Origin: Terebella lapidaria
Lineage: Eukaryota > Annelida > Polychaeta > Terebellida > Terebellidae
Reading direction: 5' to 3'
Assembly: GCA_949152475.1 (NCBI GenBank)
Contig: OX424558.1
Location: 31,940,651 to 32,004,650, forward strand
Length of the DNA: 64,000 nucleotides
Shown here: one piece after another, positions 1-11,281 of the stretch
Layout of the letters: every line of letters begins with the position of its first letter
Position numbering within the stretch: the first letter of the stretch is position 1
Made by a program: the position numbers and the translations under genes
The notes under the pieces: model-generated
The model's input: the letters and a program-made list of their open reading frames with translations, nothing else
Databases searched by the model: none
Told to the model about the DNA's origin: nothing

Positions 1-528
1 GCTTGACATTTTTTACCCAGGCGCGAGAGGGATAAACGGAAAGGATCAAGCGAGAGTTTCGAAGGGAATCAGAATTCAAAATCACATCCCATTTATTACA
101 ATGTTTGAATGCTTCATATCAGATTTATAAAGAAGTTCCACTATCACGATGTTATCTGCATCCTTTCATGGACTCTTAAATGAGATTGCCATGAACTTCA
201 TGCGAACAAAAACTCTCGGAAACCAGGGTTGTATGCAATGAGGATACCGTGTGCATTCTCAAATTAAAGCCATCGAGAAAAGGTCACGTGACATGCATGG
301 GGTCTTCATTTGCTAATTGAGTGGTGATTTTACCAGCAGAAGGCAGATATCTCCCCTAGTGTATTCTTGTTTCCTAGTTCCAATCTCAAATGAGTGGAAG
401 GGAGGGGGAAACTTACGGGTTTGTTTTCGATGAGGGGTTCGGGCGGGGGGGGGGGGTGCGGTTATGTGGCAATATGATAGCTAGGCCTGCTGCTTTCATC
501 TTTTTTTTTTGTACACACGCACACCCAA
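1..528. other. Unassigned flank upstream of the tandem duplication
   Basis: I see no coding potential or recognisable element here. A G-run lies at about 445-456 and a T-run at about 501-510. The latter is followed by GTACA, as is the sequence near 5,225, just before the second copy of the large duplication. The duplication may therefore have begun slightly upstream of where clear identity starts. Confidence 0.4.
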
Positions 529-1839
529 CATAATACAATGCATCATCAACGAAGTTTGCCCCGTCCACAACGATAGTAATAGAGGAGTGCTAGTTTTTTT
601 ACGTTCCACATTTTAAAAGAAAGCGGCTTTTCTCCTTTATAGTTATGAACGTTAACAATGAACTATGATTGAAACTTTCATATATTATGCAGATGGATAA
701 CTAAAGAAAGTCTTCGATGTAATAGGATAGATCGAAATCAAAGTCATATCCTGTAGGTTTATAGTAAATGCGTGGAGTTCAAATAAATTCAGTCAGATTC
801 ACAGGGTCATGAATATTTTCGATATGTACCTCATGCTCAGTACAATTTAGTTACTTGTTTTGTGAGAGAATGTGCTGTAACCTCAGGTTGGTGGCAACCG
901 TTCGAACCTGACAAATTGGCAATTTTTGGTTTTCTTCTGTGTCCAACCAAACTTTCGTCTGACTTCACTCATGTGCGACTCTGTAAATTTGACGTCTTAG
1001 GACTAATGGATATCATTGTCCGCATGACTGGAATGATTATTCTGTTGATAGACTGCAGTGTGGGTGTGGCAGTGAGATAATCGTATGGTTTCATATTACC
1101 ATAAAATCTGTAGCCTTTTGGCTTGTGATCAGGTACTTACGTACTTGTCATTTCATAGGGTTTGTTTCCGATTTCTAAATTAGCTTGTTGGGCAGTTAGT
1201 TGTATATTAATTCCATCAAATCACAGTAGACACAACTAACTTTCTCACAGTGTCTACCCCTGGTGCCGACAGTGTGTCGCTGGGTAAACTATTGGGCTCT
1301 GTTCTATTCCAATATGTTGTATGTCACGTTTGCTATTGTCATCATCAAAATCAAGGTGACTTGAGTTTTTAGATTGTAATAACTGATGAGGTCAAGACGT
1401 TCCATGCATATTAAAGTGAAATTCTACCACTTAGTTGGTGAATTGAGTTAATCAGTCCATATGTTTTGATGAACCTATTACGGACCTATATTCACTGATG
1501 TTCCAGCTATATATGTATAATTGGATATGAATTGAAAAATATAATCTAGTAATGGACGACTAGGAAGGAACGTGGAAATCGGGCTGCTTTTTCAATTAGG
1601 CATCGTGTACGTAATAAAACTCAAATCATATTATCCAGAACTTATTATATTGACCATAATGGTTTTTAGGTGTATTATTTTCACTTATTCGCTGTTTATG
1701 TGTTTCTTGAGACTACCTCGGTAGCTGTAAGCAGGTTTGAATCATGTGGATGTTTCTTAGGAATTTTCCCGGAAATAATAGACGGGCTTCCTATGTTGAT
1801 TTCAAAGTCATACCCTCAGACAGAAAAATTAAGGAGGTC

Positions 1840-1945
1840 AGGTGGCTAATCTTCTTTGAATACCCTGCTCGTCCGTGCTGAACATAGATACGGTTTTAGT
1901 TATGTATCACCCTGTCAGTCTGGGATCAAATAACAGGCAAAAGAC
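1840..1945 (+). promoter_or_regulatory. Promoter-like conserved block (copies at 1,840, 4,775, 6,570, 10,597)
   Basis: The shared order is GGCTAATCT, then an AAATACCC-type AT box, then CTCGTCCGTG, GAACATAGATACGG and a GTCAGTCTGGGA motif resembling an initiator about 70-80 bases further on. Four copies lie in the two large duplicated units, two per unit. Within a unit the two copies are diverged from each other (AATACCCTGCTC against AATACCCTTCTC), so this block is older than the segmental duplication. That it acts as a core promoter is inference; I found no confident gene directly downstream. Confidence 0.35.
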
Positions 1946-2100
1946 ATTTCTCAAAGAAGTTAATTCAGAGATAATTCCCCTTCTCTTGTGTGAAACAAAC
2001 GACAGTTAAATGTGGGGGTGTAAAGTCCATGCTTGTTTCTTCTCTGAGCATCTGTGGTCTGTCTGCTCACCAGCTGAACGAGTCATAAAATAAGGGAGGT

Positions 2101-2388
2101 TTGTCTGACAATAATGGGTCCGACAGTTATACATGTATAGTTCAACAACTTGAGGCATTGTTGGAATTGTTTATGAAACGATTGTTTAACAGTATATTTG
2201 ATGATATAGAATCGTTAGATTCTATAACAAACACCAAGAAGACCATGCATTTGATTATTGAAGTGTTGAAAACAATTCATGATGTGAACAACGTGTTTGC
2301 AATAACGCCAATGAGTGTTCGTGTGTGTGTGGTTCACTTGATGTTGGTCGAGTCTATGCTCATATGTGTATCAGATAAACGTGACTAA
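2101..2388 (+). CDS. Open frame of unknown function, copy A (possible exon)
   Basis: A 95-codon open frame lacks an ATG at its start; the first in-frame ATG is about 24 codons in. It encodes a hydrophobic and acidic helical stretch (LFNSIFDDIESLDSI). Copy B keeps the first 60 or so codons almost unchanged at 6,834-7,061, then a small indel moves its stop. Because the copies are recent, their agreement is weak evidence for coding. I recognise no family. It could be an exon or chance. Confidence 0.2.
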   Translation: MSDNNGSDSYTCIVQQLEALLELFMKRLFNSIFDDIESLDSITNTKKTMHLIIEVLKTIHDVNNVFAITPMSVRVCVVHLMLVESMLICVSDKRD

Positions 2389-2639
2389 TTGGTTCAAATA
2401 TCGATATCCATCGCATTCTGTTACCAAGCCTCTGAGAGGAGACGTTCATCTTCCTTACTCAATGATAGATGCAAAGGAAGTTTTCATTATTTAAGATGTT
2501 GTATAATACACCAAACAGTAATATCCGGAACAGTGAAAAAAAGCCAAACATATTCATTCAGGCTAGATTGCCCAACAGCTGACTCTACTCGGGGTCGGTT
2601 TGAGGGGCGCTCAGCAAGCTCCAACAATACAAATCTGAA

Positions 2640-3190
2640 ATTATAAAGTATTCTTGCTAGTGAATTGCGAGTCCTGGAAGTGCACGAGACCGACTTCAGG
2701 AGAAGGAGGTGGTGGTACTGAAAGCTGAACCATCGGCTAGATCTGAGCAGACGTAACTAGTCAGAGAGGCGACAACAGAGTCGGATTAGAACTCTGGGCT
2801 GGCGTAGCTGACAGCAACTGCTCCCGGGAGCTAAAGAGCCTGAGAACGCTGAAGAGGAGTCGAACACCCCCCCCCCCCCCACACACGTAGACTTTTGTGC
2901 CCTTCCTGCAGAGAGGGGTAAGAAGCCAAGGAGGCGGACTGTGCAGGTTGTAGCAAAATCAAGTGAACGGCACGCCATTTGTGTCGACAACTGCTGACTC
3001 ATAATCTGAAACATCGACTGCATCTGTGATGCTAAGCGCGAGCCGAGACTCTGCTTCAACTGCCTCAAGCATGACGTGTGCGGCCTCGAAGGCATGGTGC
3101 CAGAAAGCAGCCTTACCGAAGGAAAAGGATGAGGTGTGGAAGTAATTCCAGCTGGCGAAGAGGGAGCTCCAGACGAAGACAGCAAGTGCG
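2640..3190 (+). pseudogene. Degenerate gag-like retroelement fragment, copy A
   Basis: Read on the plus strand across stops and frame changes, the stretch gives a charged segment (RLQEKEVVVLKAEPSARSEQ). It then gives a Cys-x2-Cys...His-x-Cys cluster (CAGCSKIK...RHLC) and, one frame over, RLCFNCLKHDVCG. This order matches the zinc-knuckle region of BEL/Pao-type gag proteins (C-x2-C, H, C, then CFNCL). The reading is heavily broken. An uninterrupted 142-codon minus-strand frame covers the same bases but has low-complexity Ser/Pro/Cys composition and reads through a C-run, so I take it as a shadow. No protease, reverse transcriptase or LTR was found nearby. Confidence 0.35.
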
Positions 3191-3416
3191 ACGCTGAAAA
3201 GTGACCCGAAGGCTTAACTGAAGAGCAGAATTTTTATTTCTCTTCATATGCACCTTATTATAACTGCAATATTATAAGAATAAACATAAAAATTGTCGTG
3301 AAATATATAAATGTATCGAACTGAAACCATCATTTTCTTGCACTATACAATTCAGTTATTCACTATATCATATTGTTTGCCCTTTGTTTGCTTCTGTTTG
3401 AAAATACATTACCACA

Positions 3417-4145
3417 TCTGCCGAAATGCCTTTACGGTTTTGTCAGAATTCTTCTTCTTCTTTTTTCCTCCACCGTCTTCGTTTCCGCGGGATAACTGTT
3501 CACCACTGTTCAAATATATTATGTAGATGTGCGGTATAGTTTTTGAGCCGGACCCGAGGTCCGTGAGGATGAAATCGAGGTCATTTTCTGGACTTTCGTC
3601 GATATCTCGGAAACAGTGTGTCGTAGAGTGGAACAGACGTTATTTTTGGACTCGTCGCTCCAGACAAACATGTCTCGAGGGGTAGTATGAATGAACCTTG
3701 ACCTGAATTTTTTTGCCGAGCCGGCATTTTTCGTTTTTGTCGATATCTCAGAAACAGACTGTCGTAAAGAGAAATACACTTTATTTTCGGAATCGTCGCC
3801 CTAGACAAACATGTTTGATGGGTATTATGGATGAACTTTGACCTTGACCTGGAATTTTTTGCCGAGTCGGCATTTTTCGTTTTTGGCGATATCTCAGAAA
3901 GGTTGTGTCGTAGAGCGAAACCGACCTTATTTTCAGACTCGTCGCCCTAGACAAACGTGTCTAAGGGGTGTTATGAATTAACTTTGACCTTGACCTCAAA
4001 TTTCTTTGCTGAGTCAACATTTTTCATTTTCATCGATATCCTGGAAACAGCGTGTCGTAGAGCCCACGGTAAACATGATATAAATATGATAAATTAGTCT
4101 CAACACCGAAATGCCTCCAAGGCATCTTTAGGCTTTGACGTCTAG
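3417..4145 (+). mobile_element. Helitron-like non-autonomous element carrying a satellite, copy A
   Basis: The 3' end has the form of a Helitron terminus: the short hairpin ATGCCTCCAAGGCAT, about 15 bases, then CTAG followed by T. The same 3' end recurs at 9,967, at 24,005 (reverse strand) and at 60,646 with unrelated flanks, which fixes it as a true boundary. The 5' side begins near TCTGCCGAAATGCC and is less certain. Inside are about three units of a 145-bp satellite. There is no Rep/helicase, so it would be non-autonomous. The architecture recalls the satellite-bearing pearl-type repeats of bivalves. It is flanked on both sides by an imperfect 46-bp direct repeat (3,371-3,416 and 4,146-4,191). 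Confidence 0.6.
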
Positions 4146-6833
4146 TATTGTTCGCCCTTTGTTTGCTATTGTTTGCAAATACATTAACACATACTGATTG
4201 ACCTTGCTATGTACGTATTGTGATGTGTGCGTATGTATGAGATGTGTGTGAAAAACACAACGTTCTACCAACAGACCACCATGAAAAACTTGAAGGCAAA
4301 ATCGTCCAGAAGCGTAACATGAAACAACGTGACCTTGGATCAAAGAGGTTCGGCCGGGATTGATGTCTCTTCCAAATATAAATAATCCAGGAGTATCTGC
4401 GGAGACTCCCTCGTGGCTACGGCTGTGAGGAATCCTCCTAAAACAAATGAAATTTACATTTACAGTTCAACAGGCGCGGAATCCATACCCAGCATGAAAT
4501 ATTCCTAGCAATCATAATCGAGTCAGTTATCCAATCTCAAAGCGCAGTTTCAGACAAAATTGATGAATCTTTAGGAATATTATAACCCCCATATACATGA
4601 AATAATCAAAGCAGGTCAAACCAGGCGTTCCAGAAAAGGTGAGCATCTACTGCCCACATGTGTCACCCATCATGAATTCCAGAAAAGTCCCGCTGCATAC
4701 TGTCTCAGGTGTGATGTACTTATCAACCAAATGTTCATGAAATCTCACAACCGCATAAAAAGAATTAAAGCATTCAGTTGGCTAATCTGATGTAAATACC
4801 CTTCTCGTCCGTGGTGAACATAGATACGGTTCTAGATATATATCTGCCTGTCAGTCTGGGACCAAGTAACAGTTCTCAACGGTAGTTAGTTCAGACAGAT
4901 AAATCCCTCCCATTCGTGGAACAAAAGCCAATTAAATATAGGTGAATTGAGGTTAGGTCAATGTTTTAATTCGACGCCATCTGTCTCCCGAATTGAAGCC
5001 AGACTTCACATGTATCTCTGAGTATCATGGAGAATGTTGATAGTTAGATTATACTAAGTATACGTATTTGAATACATTGATGATCTGTGGTGGGGTGAAT
5101 ATGAGACCACTCCGGTCCGTATCGGGTAAAATTCTCGAGGCTAGCCCATCATCGGAATTGGAATCTACTACATAAACTCTTTTACAATAATGTTCAAGTT
5201 GTTTCGGTTATTACATTCGATTTTTGTACAAGAGGATGTCCTGGAAAGCAACAAATACTGCACGCATAATACAATGCATCATCAACGAAGTTTGCCCCGT
5301 CCACAACGATAGTAATAGAGGAGTGCTAGTTTTTTTACGTTCCACATTTTATAAGAAAGCGGCTTTTCTCCTTTATAGTTATGAACGTTAACAATGAACT
5401 ATGATTGAAACTTTCATATATTATGCAGATGGATAACTAAAGAAAGTCTTCGATGTAATAGGATAGATCGAAATCAAAGTCATATCCTGTAGGTTTATAG
5501 TAAATGCGTGGAGTTCAAATAAATTCAGTCAGATTCACAGGGTCATGAATATTTTCGATATGTACCTCATGCTCAGTACAATTTAGTTACTTGTTTTGTG
5601 AGAGAATGTGCTGTAACCTCAGGTTGGTGGCAACCGTTCGAACCTGACAAATTGGCAATTTTTGGTTTTCTTCTGTGTCCAACCAAACTTTCGTCTGACT
5701 TCACTCATGTGCGACTCTGTAATTTGACGTCTTAGGACTAACGGATATCATTGTCCGCATGACTGGAATGATTATTCTGTTGATAGACTGCAGTGTGGGT
5801 GTGGCAGTGAGATAATCGTATGGTTTCATATTACCATAAAATCTGTAGCCTTTTGGCTTGTGATCAGGTACTTACGTACTTGTCATTTCATAGGGTTTGT
5901 TTCCGATTTCTAAATTAGCTTGTTGGGCAGTTAGTTGTATATTAATTCCATCAAATCACAGTAGACACAACTAACTTTCTCACAGTGTCTACCCCTGGTG
6001 CCGACAGTGTGTCGCTGGGTAAACTATTGGGCTCTGTTCTATTCCAATATGTTGTATGTCACGTTTGCTATTGTCATCATCAAAATCTAGGTGACTTGAG
6101 TTTTTAGATTGTAATAACTGATGAGGTCAAGACGTTCCATGCATATTAAAGTGAAATTCTACCACTTAGTTGGTGAATTGAGTTAATCAATCCATATGTT
6201 TTGATGAACCTATTACGGACCTATATTCACTGATGTTCCAGCTATATATGTATAATTGGATATGAATTGAAGAATATAATCTAGTAATGGACGACTAGGA
6301 AGGAACGTGGAAATCGGGCTGCTTTTTCAATTAGGCATCGTGTACGTAATAAAACTCAAATCATATTATCCAGAACTTATTATATTGACCATAATGGTTT
6401 TTAGGTGTATTATTATTACTTATTCGCTGCTTATGTGTTTCTTGAAACTACCTCGGTAGCTATACGCAGGTTTGAATCATGTCGATGTTTCTTAATTTTC
6501 CCGGAAATAATGGACGGGCTTCCTATGTTGATTTCAAAGTCATACTCTCAGACAGAAGAATTAAGGAGGTCAGGTGGCTAATCTTCTTTGAATACCCTGC
6601 TCGTCCGTGCTGAACATAGATACGGTTTTAGTTATGTATCACCCTGTCAGTCTGGGATCAAATAACAGGCAAAGGACATTTCTCAAGGGAAGTTAATTCA
6701 GAGATAATTCCCCTTCTCTTGTGTGAAACAAACGAGAGTTAAATGTGGGGGTGTAAAGTCCATGCTTGTTTCTTCTCTGAGCATCTGTGGTCTGTCTGCT
6801 CACCAGCTGAACGAGTCATAAAATAAGGGAGGT

Positions 6834-7061
6834 TTGTCTGACAATAATGGGTCCGACAGTTATACATGTATAGTTCAACAACTTGAGGCATTGTTGGAAT
6901 TGTTTATGAAACGATTGTTTAACAGTATATTTGATGATATAGAATCGTTAGATTCTATAACAAACACCAAGAAGACCATGCATTTGATTATTGAAGTGTT
7001 GAAAACAATTCGTGATATGAACAACGTGTTTCCAATAACACCAACACGTGTTCGTGTGTAG
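6834..7061 (+). CDS. Open frame of unknown function, copy B
   Basis: This is the partner of the frame at 2,101. It is 75 codons long and diverges near the C-terminal end, where a GT-dinucleotide tract differs in length between the copies. Changes in the last 15 codons include two replacements, which gives no sign of constraint. Confidence 0.18.
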   Translation: MSDNNGSDSYTCIVQQLEALLELFMKRLFNSIFDDIESLDSITNTKKTMHLIIEVLKTIRDMNNVFPITPTRVRV

Positions 7062-7374
7062 TTCACTTGATGTTGGTCGAGTCTATACTCATATGTGTAT
7101 CAGATAAACGTGGCTAATTGGTTCAAATATCGATATCCATCGCATTCTGTTACCAAGCCTCTGAGAGAAGACGTTCATCTTCCTTACTCAATCATAGGTG
7201 CACAGGAAGTTTTCATAATATAAGATGTTGTATAATACACCAAACAGTTATATCCGGAACAGTGAAAAAAAGCCAAACATATTCATTCAGGCTAGATTGC
7301 CCAACAGCTGACTCTACTCGGGGTCGGGTTGAGGGGCGCTCAGCAAGCTCCAACAATACAAATCAGAAATTAAA

Positions 7375-7925
7375 AAGTATTCTTGCTAGTGAATTGCGAG
7401 TCCTGGAAGTGCACGAGACCGACTTCTGGAGAAGGAGGTGGTGGTACTGAAAGCTGAACCATCGGCTAGATCTGAGCAGACGTAACTAGTCAGAGAGGCG
7501 ACAACAGAGTCGGATTAGAACTCTGGGCTGGCGTAGCTGACAGCAACTGCTCCCGGGAGCTAAAGAGCCTGAGAACGCTGAAGAGGAGTCGACCCCCCCC
7601 CCCCCCCCCACACCCACATGTAGACTTTTGTGCCCTTCCTGCAGAGAGGGGTAAGAAGCCAAGGAGGCGGACTGTGCATGCTGTAGCAAAATCAAGTGAA
7701 CGGCACGCCATTTGTGTCGACAACTGCTGACTCATAGTCTGAAACATCGACTGCATCTGTGATGCTAAGCGCGAGCCGAGACTCTGCTTCAACTGCCTCA
7801 AGCTTGACGTGTGCGGCCTCGAAGGCATGGTGCCAGAAAGCAGCCTTACCGAAGGAAAAGGATGAGGTGTGGAAGTAATTCCAGCTGGCGAAGAGGGAGC
7901 TCCTGACGAAGACAGCAAGTGCGAC
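7375..7925 (+). pseudogene. Degenerate gag-like retroelement fragment, copy B
   Basis: This is the collinear copy of the remnant at 2,640-3,190. It carries the same CFNCLK motif near 7,785 and the same in-frame stops, so the fragment was already dead before the duplication. The C-run at about 7,594-7,608 differs in length from copy A. Confidence 0.35.
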
Positions 7926-8149
7926 GCTGAAAAGTGACCCGAAGGCTTAACTGAAGAGCAGAATTTTTATTTCTCTTCATATGCACCTTATTATAACTGC
8001 AATATTATAAGAATAAACATAAAAATTGTCGTGAAATATATAAATGTATCGAACTGAAACCATTATTTTCTTGCACTATACAATTCAGTTATTCACTATA
8101 TCATATTGTTTGCCCTTTGTTTGCTTCTGTTTGAAAATACATTACCACA

Positions 8150-9967
8150 CCTGCCGAAATGCCTTTACGGTTTTGTCAGAATTCTTCTTCTTCTTTTCTC
8201 TTCCACCGTTTTCGTTTCCGCGGGATAACTGTTCACCACTGTTCAAATATATTATGTAGATGTGCGGTATAGTTTTTGAGCCGGACCCGAGGTCCGTGAG
8301 GATGAAATCGAGGTCATTTTCTGGACTTTTCGTTTCTGCAAAATAACTCAAAAACTCTTCAGTAGGCATTTTTCGTTTTCGTCGATATCTCAGAAATGGT
8401 GCATCATAGAGCGAAACGGACGTTTTTTCGAACTCGTTGCTCTGGACAAACATGTCTAATGGGTATTATGAATGACTTTCGACCTTGACCTTAATTTTTA
8501 TCGCTGCATCAGCATTTTTTGTTTTCGCCAATATCTTGGAAACTGCTCGTCGTAGAGCGAAACGGACGTTATTTTGTGACTCGTCGTCTTACACAAATAT
8601 GTCTGAGGGGTATTAGGGATGACCCTTGACCTTGACCACTAATTTTTTTTGCCGATTCAGCATTTTTCGTTTTCGGCGATGTCTCGGAAACGCTGGGTCA
8701 TAGAGCGAAACGGACATTATTTTCAGACTCGTAGCCCTAAACAAAAATGTCTGAAGGGTACTATGGATGACCTTTGACCTTGACCGTGAATATTTCTGCT
8801 GAGTCAGCATTTTTCGTTTTCGTCGTTTTCTCGGAAACAGTGCGTTGTAGAGCAAAACAGACGTTATTTTCGGACTCGTCGACTAGACAAACATGTCTGA
8901 GGGGTATTATGGATGAACTTTGATCTTGACCTGAAATTTTTTTGCCGAAACGGAAGTTATCTTAGGACACGTCGCCCCAAACAAACATCTCTAAGGGGTA
9001 TTAGGGATGACCTTTGACCTTGACCTTGAATTTTTCTGCCAAGTCGGCATTTTTCGTCGATTTCTCAGAAAACGTGCGTCTTAGAGCGAGACGGACGTTA
9101 TTTTCAGATTTGTTGCAAGAGACATATATGTCAAAGGGATATTATGGATAAACTTTGATCTTGACCAAAAATTGTTTTGCTGAGTCGGCATTTGTCGTTT
9201 TCGTAAATATCTCGGAAACAGTGTGTCATAGAGTGGAACAGACGTTATTTTTGGATTCGTCGCTCCAGACAAACATGTCTTGAGGGGTAGTATGAATAAA
9301 CCTTGACCTGAATTTTTTTGCCGAGCCGGCATTTTTCGTTTTTGTCGATATCTCAGAAACAGACTGTCGTAAAGAGAAACATACTTTATTTTCGGAATCG
9401 TCGCCCTAGACAAACATGCTTGAAGGGTATTATGGATGAACTTTGACCTTGACCTGGAATTTTTTTGCCGAGTCGGCATTTTTCGTTTTTGGCGATATCT
9501 CAGAAAGGTTGTGTCGTAGAGCGAAACATTTTTTTGCCGAGCCGGCATTTTTCGTTTTTGTCGATATCTCAGAAACAGACTGTCGTAAAGAGAAACATAC
9601 TTTATTTTCGGAATCGTCGCCCTAGACAAACATGTTTGAGGGGTATTATGGATGAACTTTGACCTTGACCTGGAATTTTTTTGCCGAGTCGGCATTTTTC
9701 GTTTTTGGCGATATCTCAGAAAGGTTGTGTCGTTGAGCGAAACCGACCTTATTTTCAGACTCGTCGCCCTAGACAAACGTGTCTGAGGGGTGTTATGAAT
9801 TAACTTTGACCTTGACCTCAAATCTCTTTGCTGAGTCAACATTTCTCATTTTCATCGATATCCTGGAAACAGCGTGTCGTAGAGCCCACGGTAAACATGA
9901 TAAAAATATGATAAATTAGTCTCAACACCGAAATGCCTCCAAGGCATCTTTAGGCTTTGACGTCTAG
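8150..9967 (+). mobile_element. Helitron-like non-autonomous element carrying a satellite, copy B
   Basis: This is the same insertion as at 3,417-4,145, duplicated with the large unit. Its internal satellite has grown to about ten units, making the element about 1.8 kb. The hairpin and CTAG end are intact at 9,935-9,967. Long open frames on the minus strand across 9,081-9,842 are reading frames through the satellite and do not mark a gene. Confidence 0.6.
8330..9890 (+). repeat. 145-bp satellite, about ten units
   Basis: Each unit contains, in order, GCCGAGTCGGCATTTTTCG, GATATCTCGGAAAC, GTCGTAGAGCGAAACGGACG, GACTCGTCGCCCTAGAC, AAACATGTCTGAGGGG and ends in TGACCTTGACCT. Units differ by point changes and partial truncations; a short unit near 8,935 lacks part of the middle. 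Pairs of more similar units near 9,290-9,700 suggest growth by duplication of multi-unit blocks. About three units lie at 3,590-4,060, about four reversed at 24,945-25,520, and parts at 59,300-59,395 and 60,415-60,560. Confidence 0.85.
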
Positions 9968-10596
9968 TATTGTTCGCCCTTTGTTTGCTATTGTTTGCAA
10001 ATACATTAACACATACTGATTGACCTTGCTATGTACGTATTGTGATGTGTGCGTATGTATGAGATGTGTGTGAAAACACAACGTTCTACCAACAGACCAC
10101 CATGAAAAACTTGAAGGCAAAATCGTCCAGAAGCGTAACATGAAACAACGTGACTTTGGATCAAAGAGGTTCGGCCGGGATTGATGTCTCTTCCAAATAT
10201 AAATAATCCAGGGGTATCTGCGGAGACTCCCTCGTGGCTACGGCTGTGAGGAATCCTCCTAAAACAAATGAAATTTACATTTACAGTTCAACAGGCGCGG
10301 AATCCATACCCAGCATGAAATATTCCTAGCAATCATAATCGAGTCAGTTATGCAATCTCAAAGCGCAGTTTCAGAGAAAATTGATGAATCTTTAGGAATA
10401 TTATAACCCCCATATACATGAAATAATCAAAGCAGGTCAAACCATGCGTTCCAGAAAAGGTGAGCATCTACTGCCCACATGTGTCACCCATCATGAATTC
10501 CAGAAAAGTCCCGCTGCATACTGTCTCAGGTGTGATGTACTTATCAACCAAATGTTCATGAAATCTCACAACCGCATAAAAAGAATTAAAGCATTC

Positions 10597-11170
10597 AGTT
10601 GGCTAATCTGATGTAAATACCCTTCTCGTCCGTGGTGAACATAGATACGGTTCTAGATATATATCTGCCTGTCAGTCTGGGACCAAGTAACAGTTCTCAA
10701 CGGTAGTTAATTCAGACAGATAAATCCCTCCCATTCGTGGAACAAATGCCAATTAAATATAGGTGAATTGAGGTTAGGTCAATGTTTTAATTCGACGCCA
10801 TCTGTCTCCCGAATTGAAGCCAGACGTCACATGTATCTCTGAGTATCATGGAGAATGTTGATAGTTAGATTATACTAAGTATACGTATTTGAATACATTG
10901 ATGATCTGTGGTGGGGTGAATATGAGACCACTCTGGTCCGTATCGGGTAAAATTCCCGAGGCTAGCCCATCATCGGAATTGGAATCTACTACATAAACTC
11001 TTTTACAATAATGTTCAAGTTGTTTCGGTTATTACATTCGATTTTTGTACAAGAGGATGTCCTGGAAAGCAACAAATACTGCACGCCTGAAAACATGTGA
11101 TTGTCCTATTGGCCCTCACATTAATTGGTAGAGACTGTTCACTACATAGTCATGGAATAGTCATATCGGT
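10597..11170. repeat. Diverged block recurring at 13,848-14,420
   Basis: The end of copy B and its flank (promoter-like block, 5'UTR-like AT spacer, then CCTATTGGCCCTCACATTAA and CACTACATAGTCATGG) reappear in the same order at 13,848-14,420 with many substitutions. The older duplication therefore extends past the end of the recent 5 kb unit, so this region has been duplicated more than once. Confidence 0.7.
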
Positions 11171-11281
11171 CTTACGAAAGCCAACACTGCAGTGACCTAA
11201 CATCCAGTCGAATATATCATTGTAGGATCGATCTTTTGTATTGTTGATTGGCCTGATGAAGTGATACCAGTAAATGATTAT

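Larger units (their letters stand above)
529..5264. repeat. Segmental tandem duplication, copy A (about 4.74 kb)
   Basis: The sequence from 529 (CATAATACAATGC) recurs from 5,265 with only scattered substitutions and small indels. Order is kept throughout: AT-rich spacer, promoter-like block near 1,840, open frame near 2,100, gag-like remnant near 2,650-3,190, Helitron-like element 3,417-4,145, second promoter-like block near 4,775, and the common end GCAACAAATACTGCACGC. The high identity of non-coding bases implies a recent event. Copy A is about 1.1 kb shorter than copy B, almost entirely because its internal satellite has fewer units. Confidence 0.9.
5265..11086. repeat. Segmental tandem duplication, copy B (about 5.82 kb)
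   Basis: This direct-orientation partner of copy A abuts it without spacer. Collinear landmarks include the promoter-like blocks near 6,570 and 10,597, the open frame at 6,834, the gag-like remnant at 7,375-7,925 and the Helitron-like element 8,150-9,967. The satellite is expanded to about ten units here against about three in copy A. Past 11,086 the sequence diverges into a block (11,088-11,170) that recurs at about 14,345-14,420. Confidence 0.9.

Noticed and set aside
1700..1760. tRNA-like B-box GGTTTGAATC
   Set aside because: No matching A box, acceptor stem or cloverleaf could be formed around it.
2757..3185. 142-codon minus-strand frame present in both large copies (also 7,490-7,918)
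   Set aside because: It crosses a C-run of variable length, has low-complexity Ser/Pro content, and overlaps a plus-strand gag-like remnant. Agreement between copies only reflects recent duplication.
9081..9842. 253-codon open frame on the minus strand
   Set aside because: It reads through the 145-bp satellite, whose unit length and stop-free phase produce long repeated KRKMPTRQKNSRSR-type text in every array.
8330..9890. CRISPR-like regularly spaced repeats
   Set aside because: Whole units of about 145 bp repeat without unique spacers, and the genome is eukaryotic.
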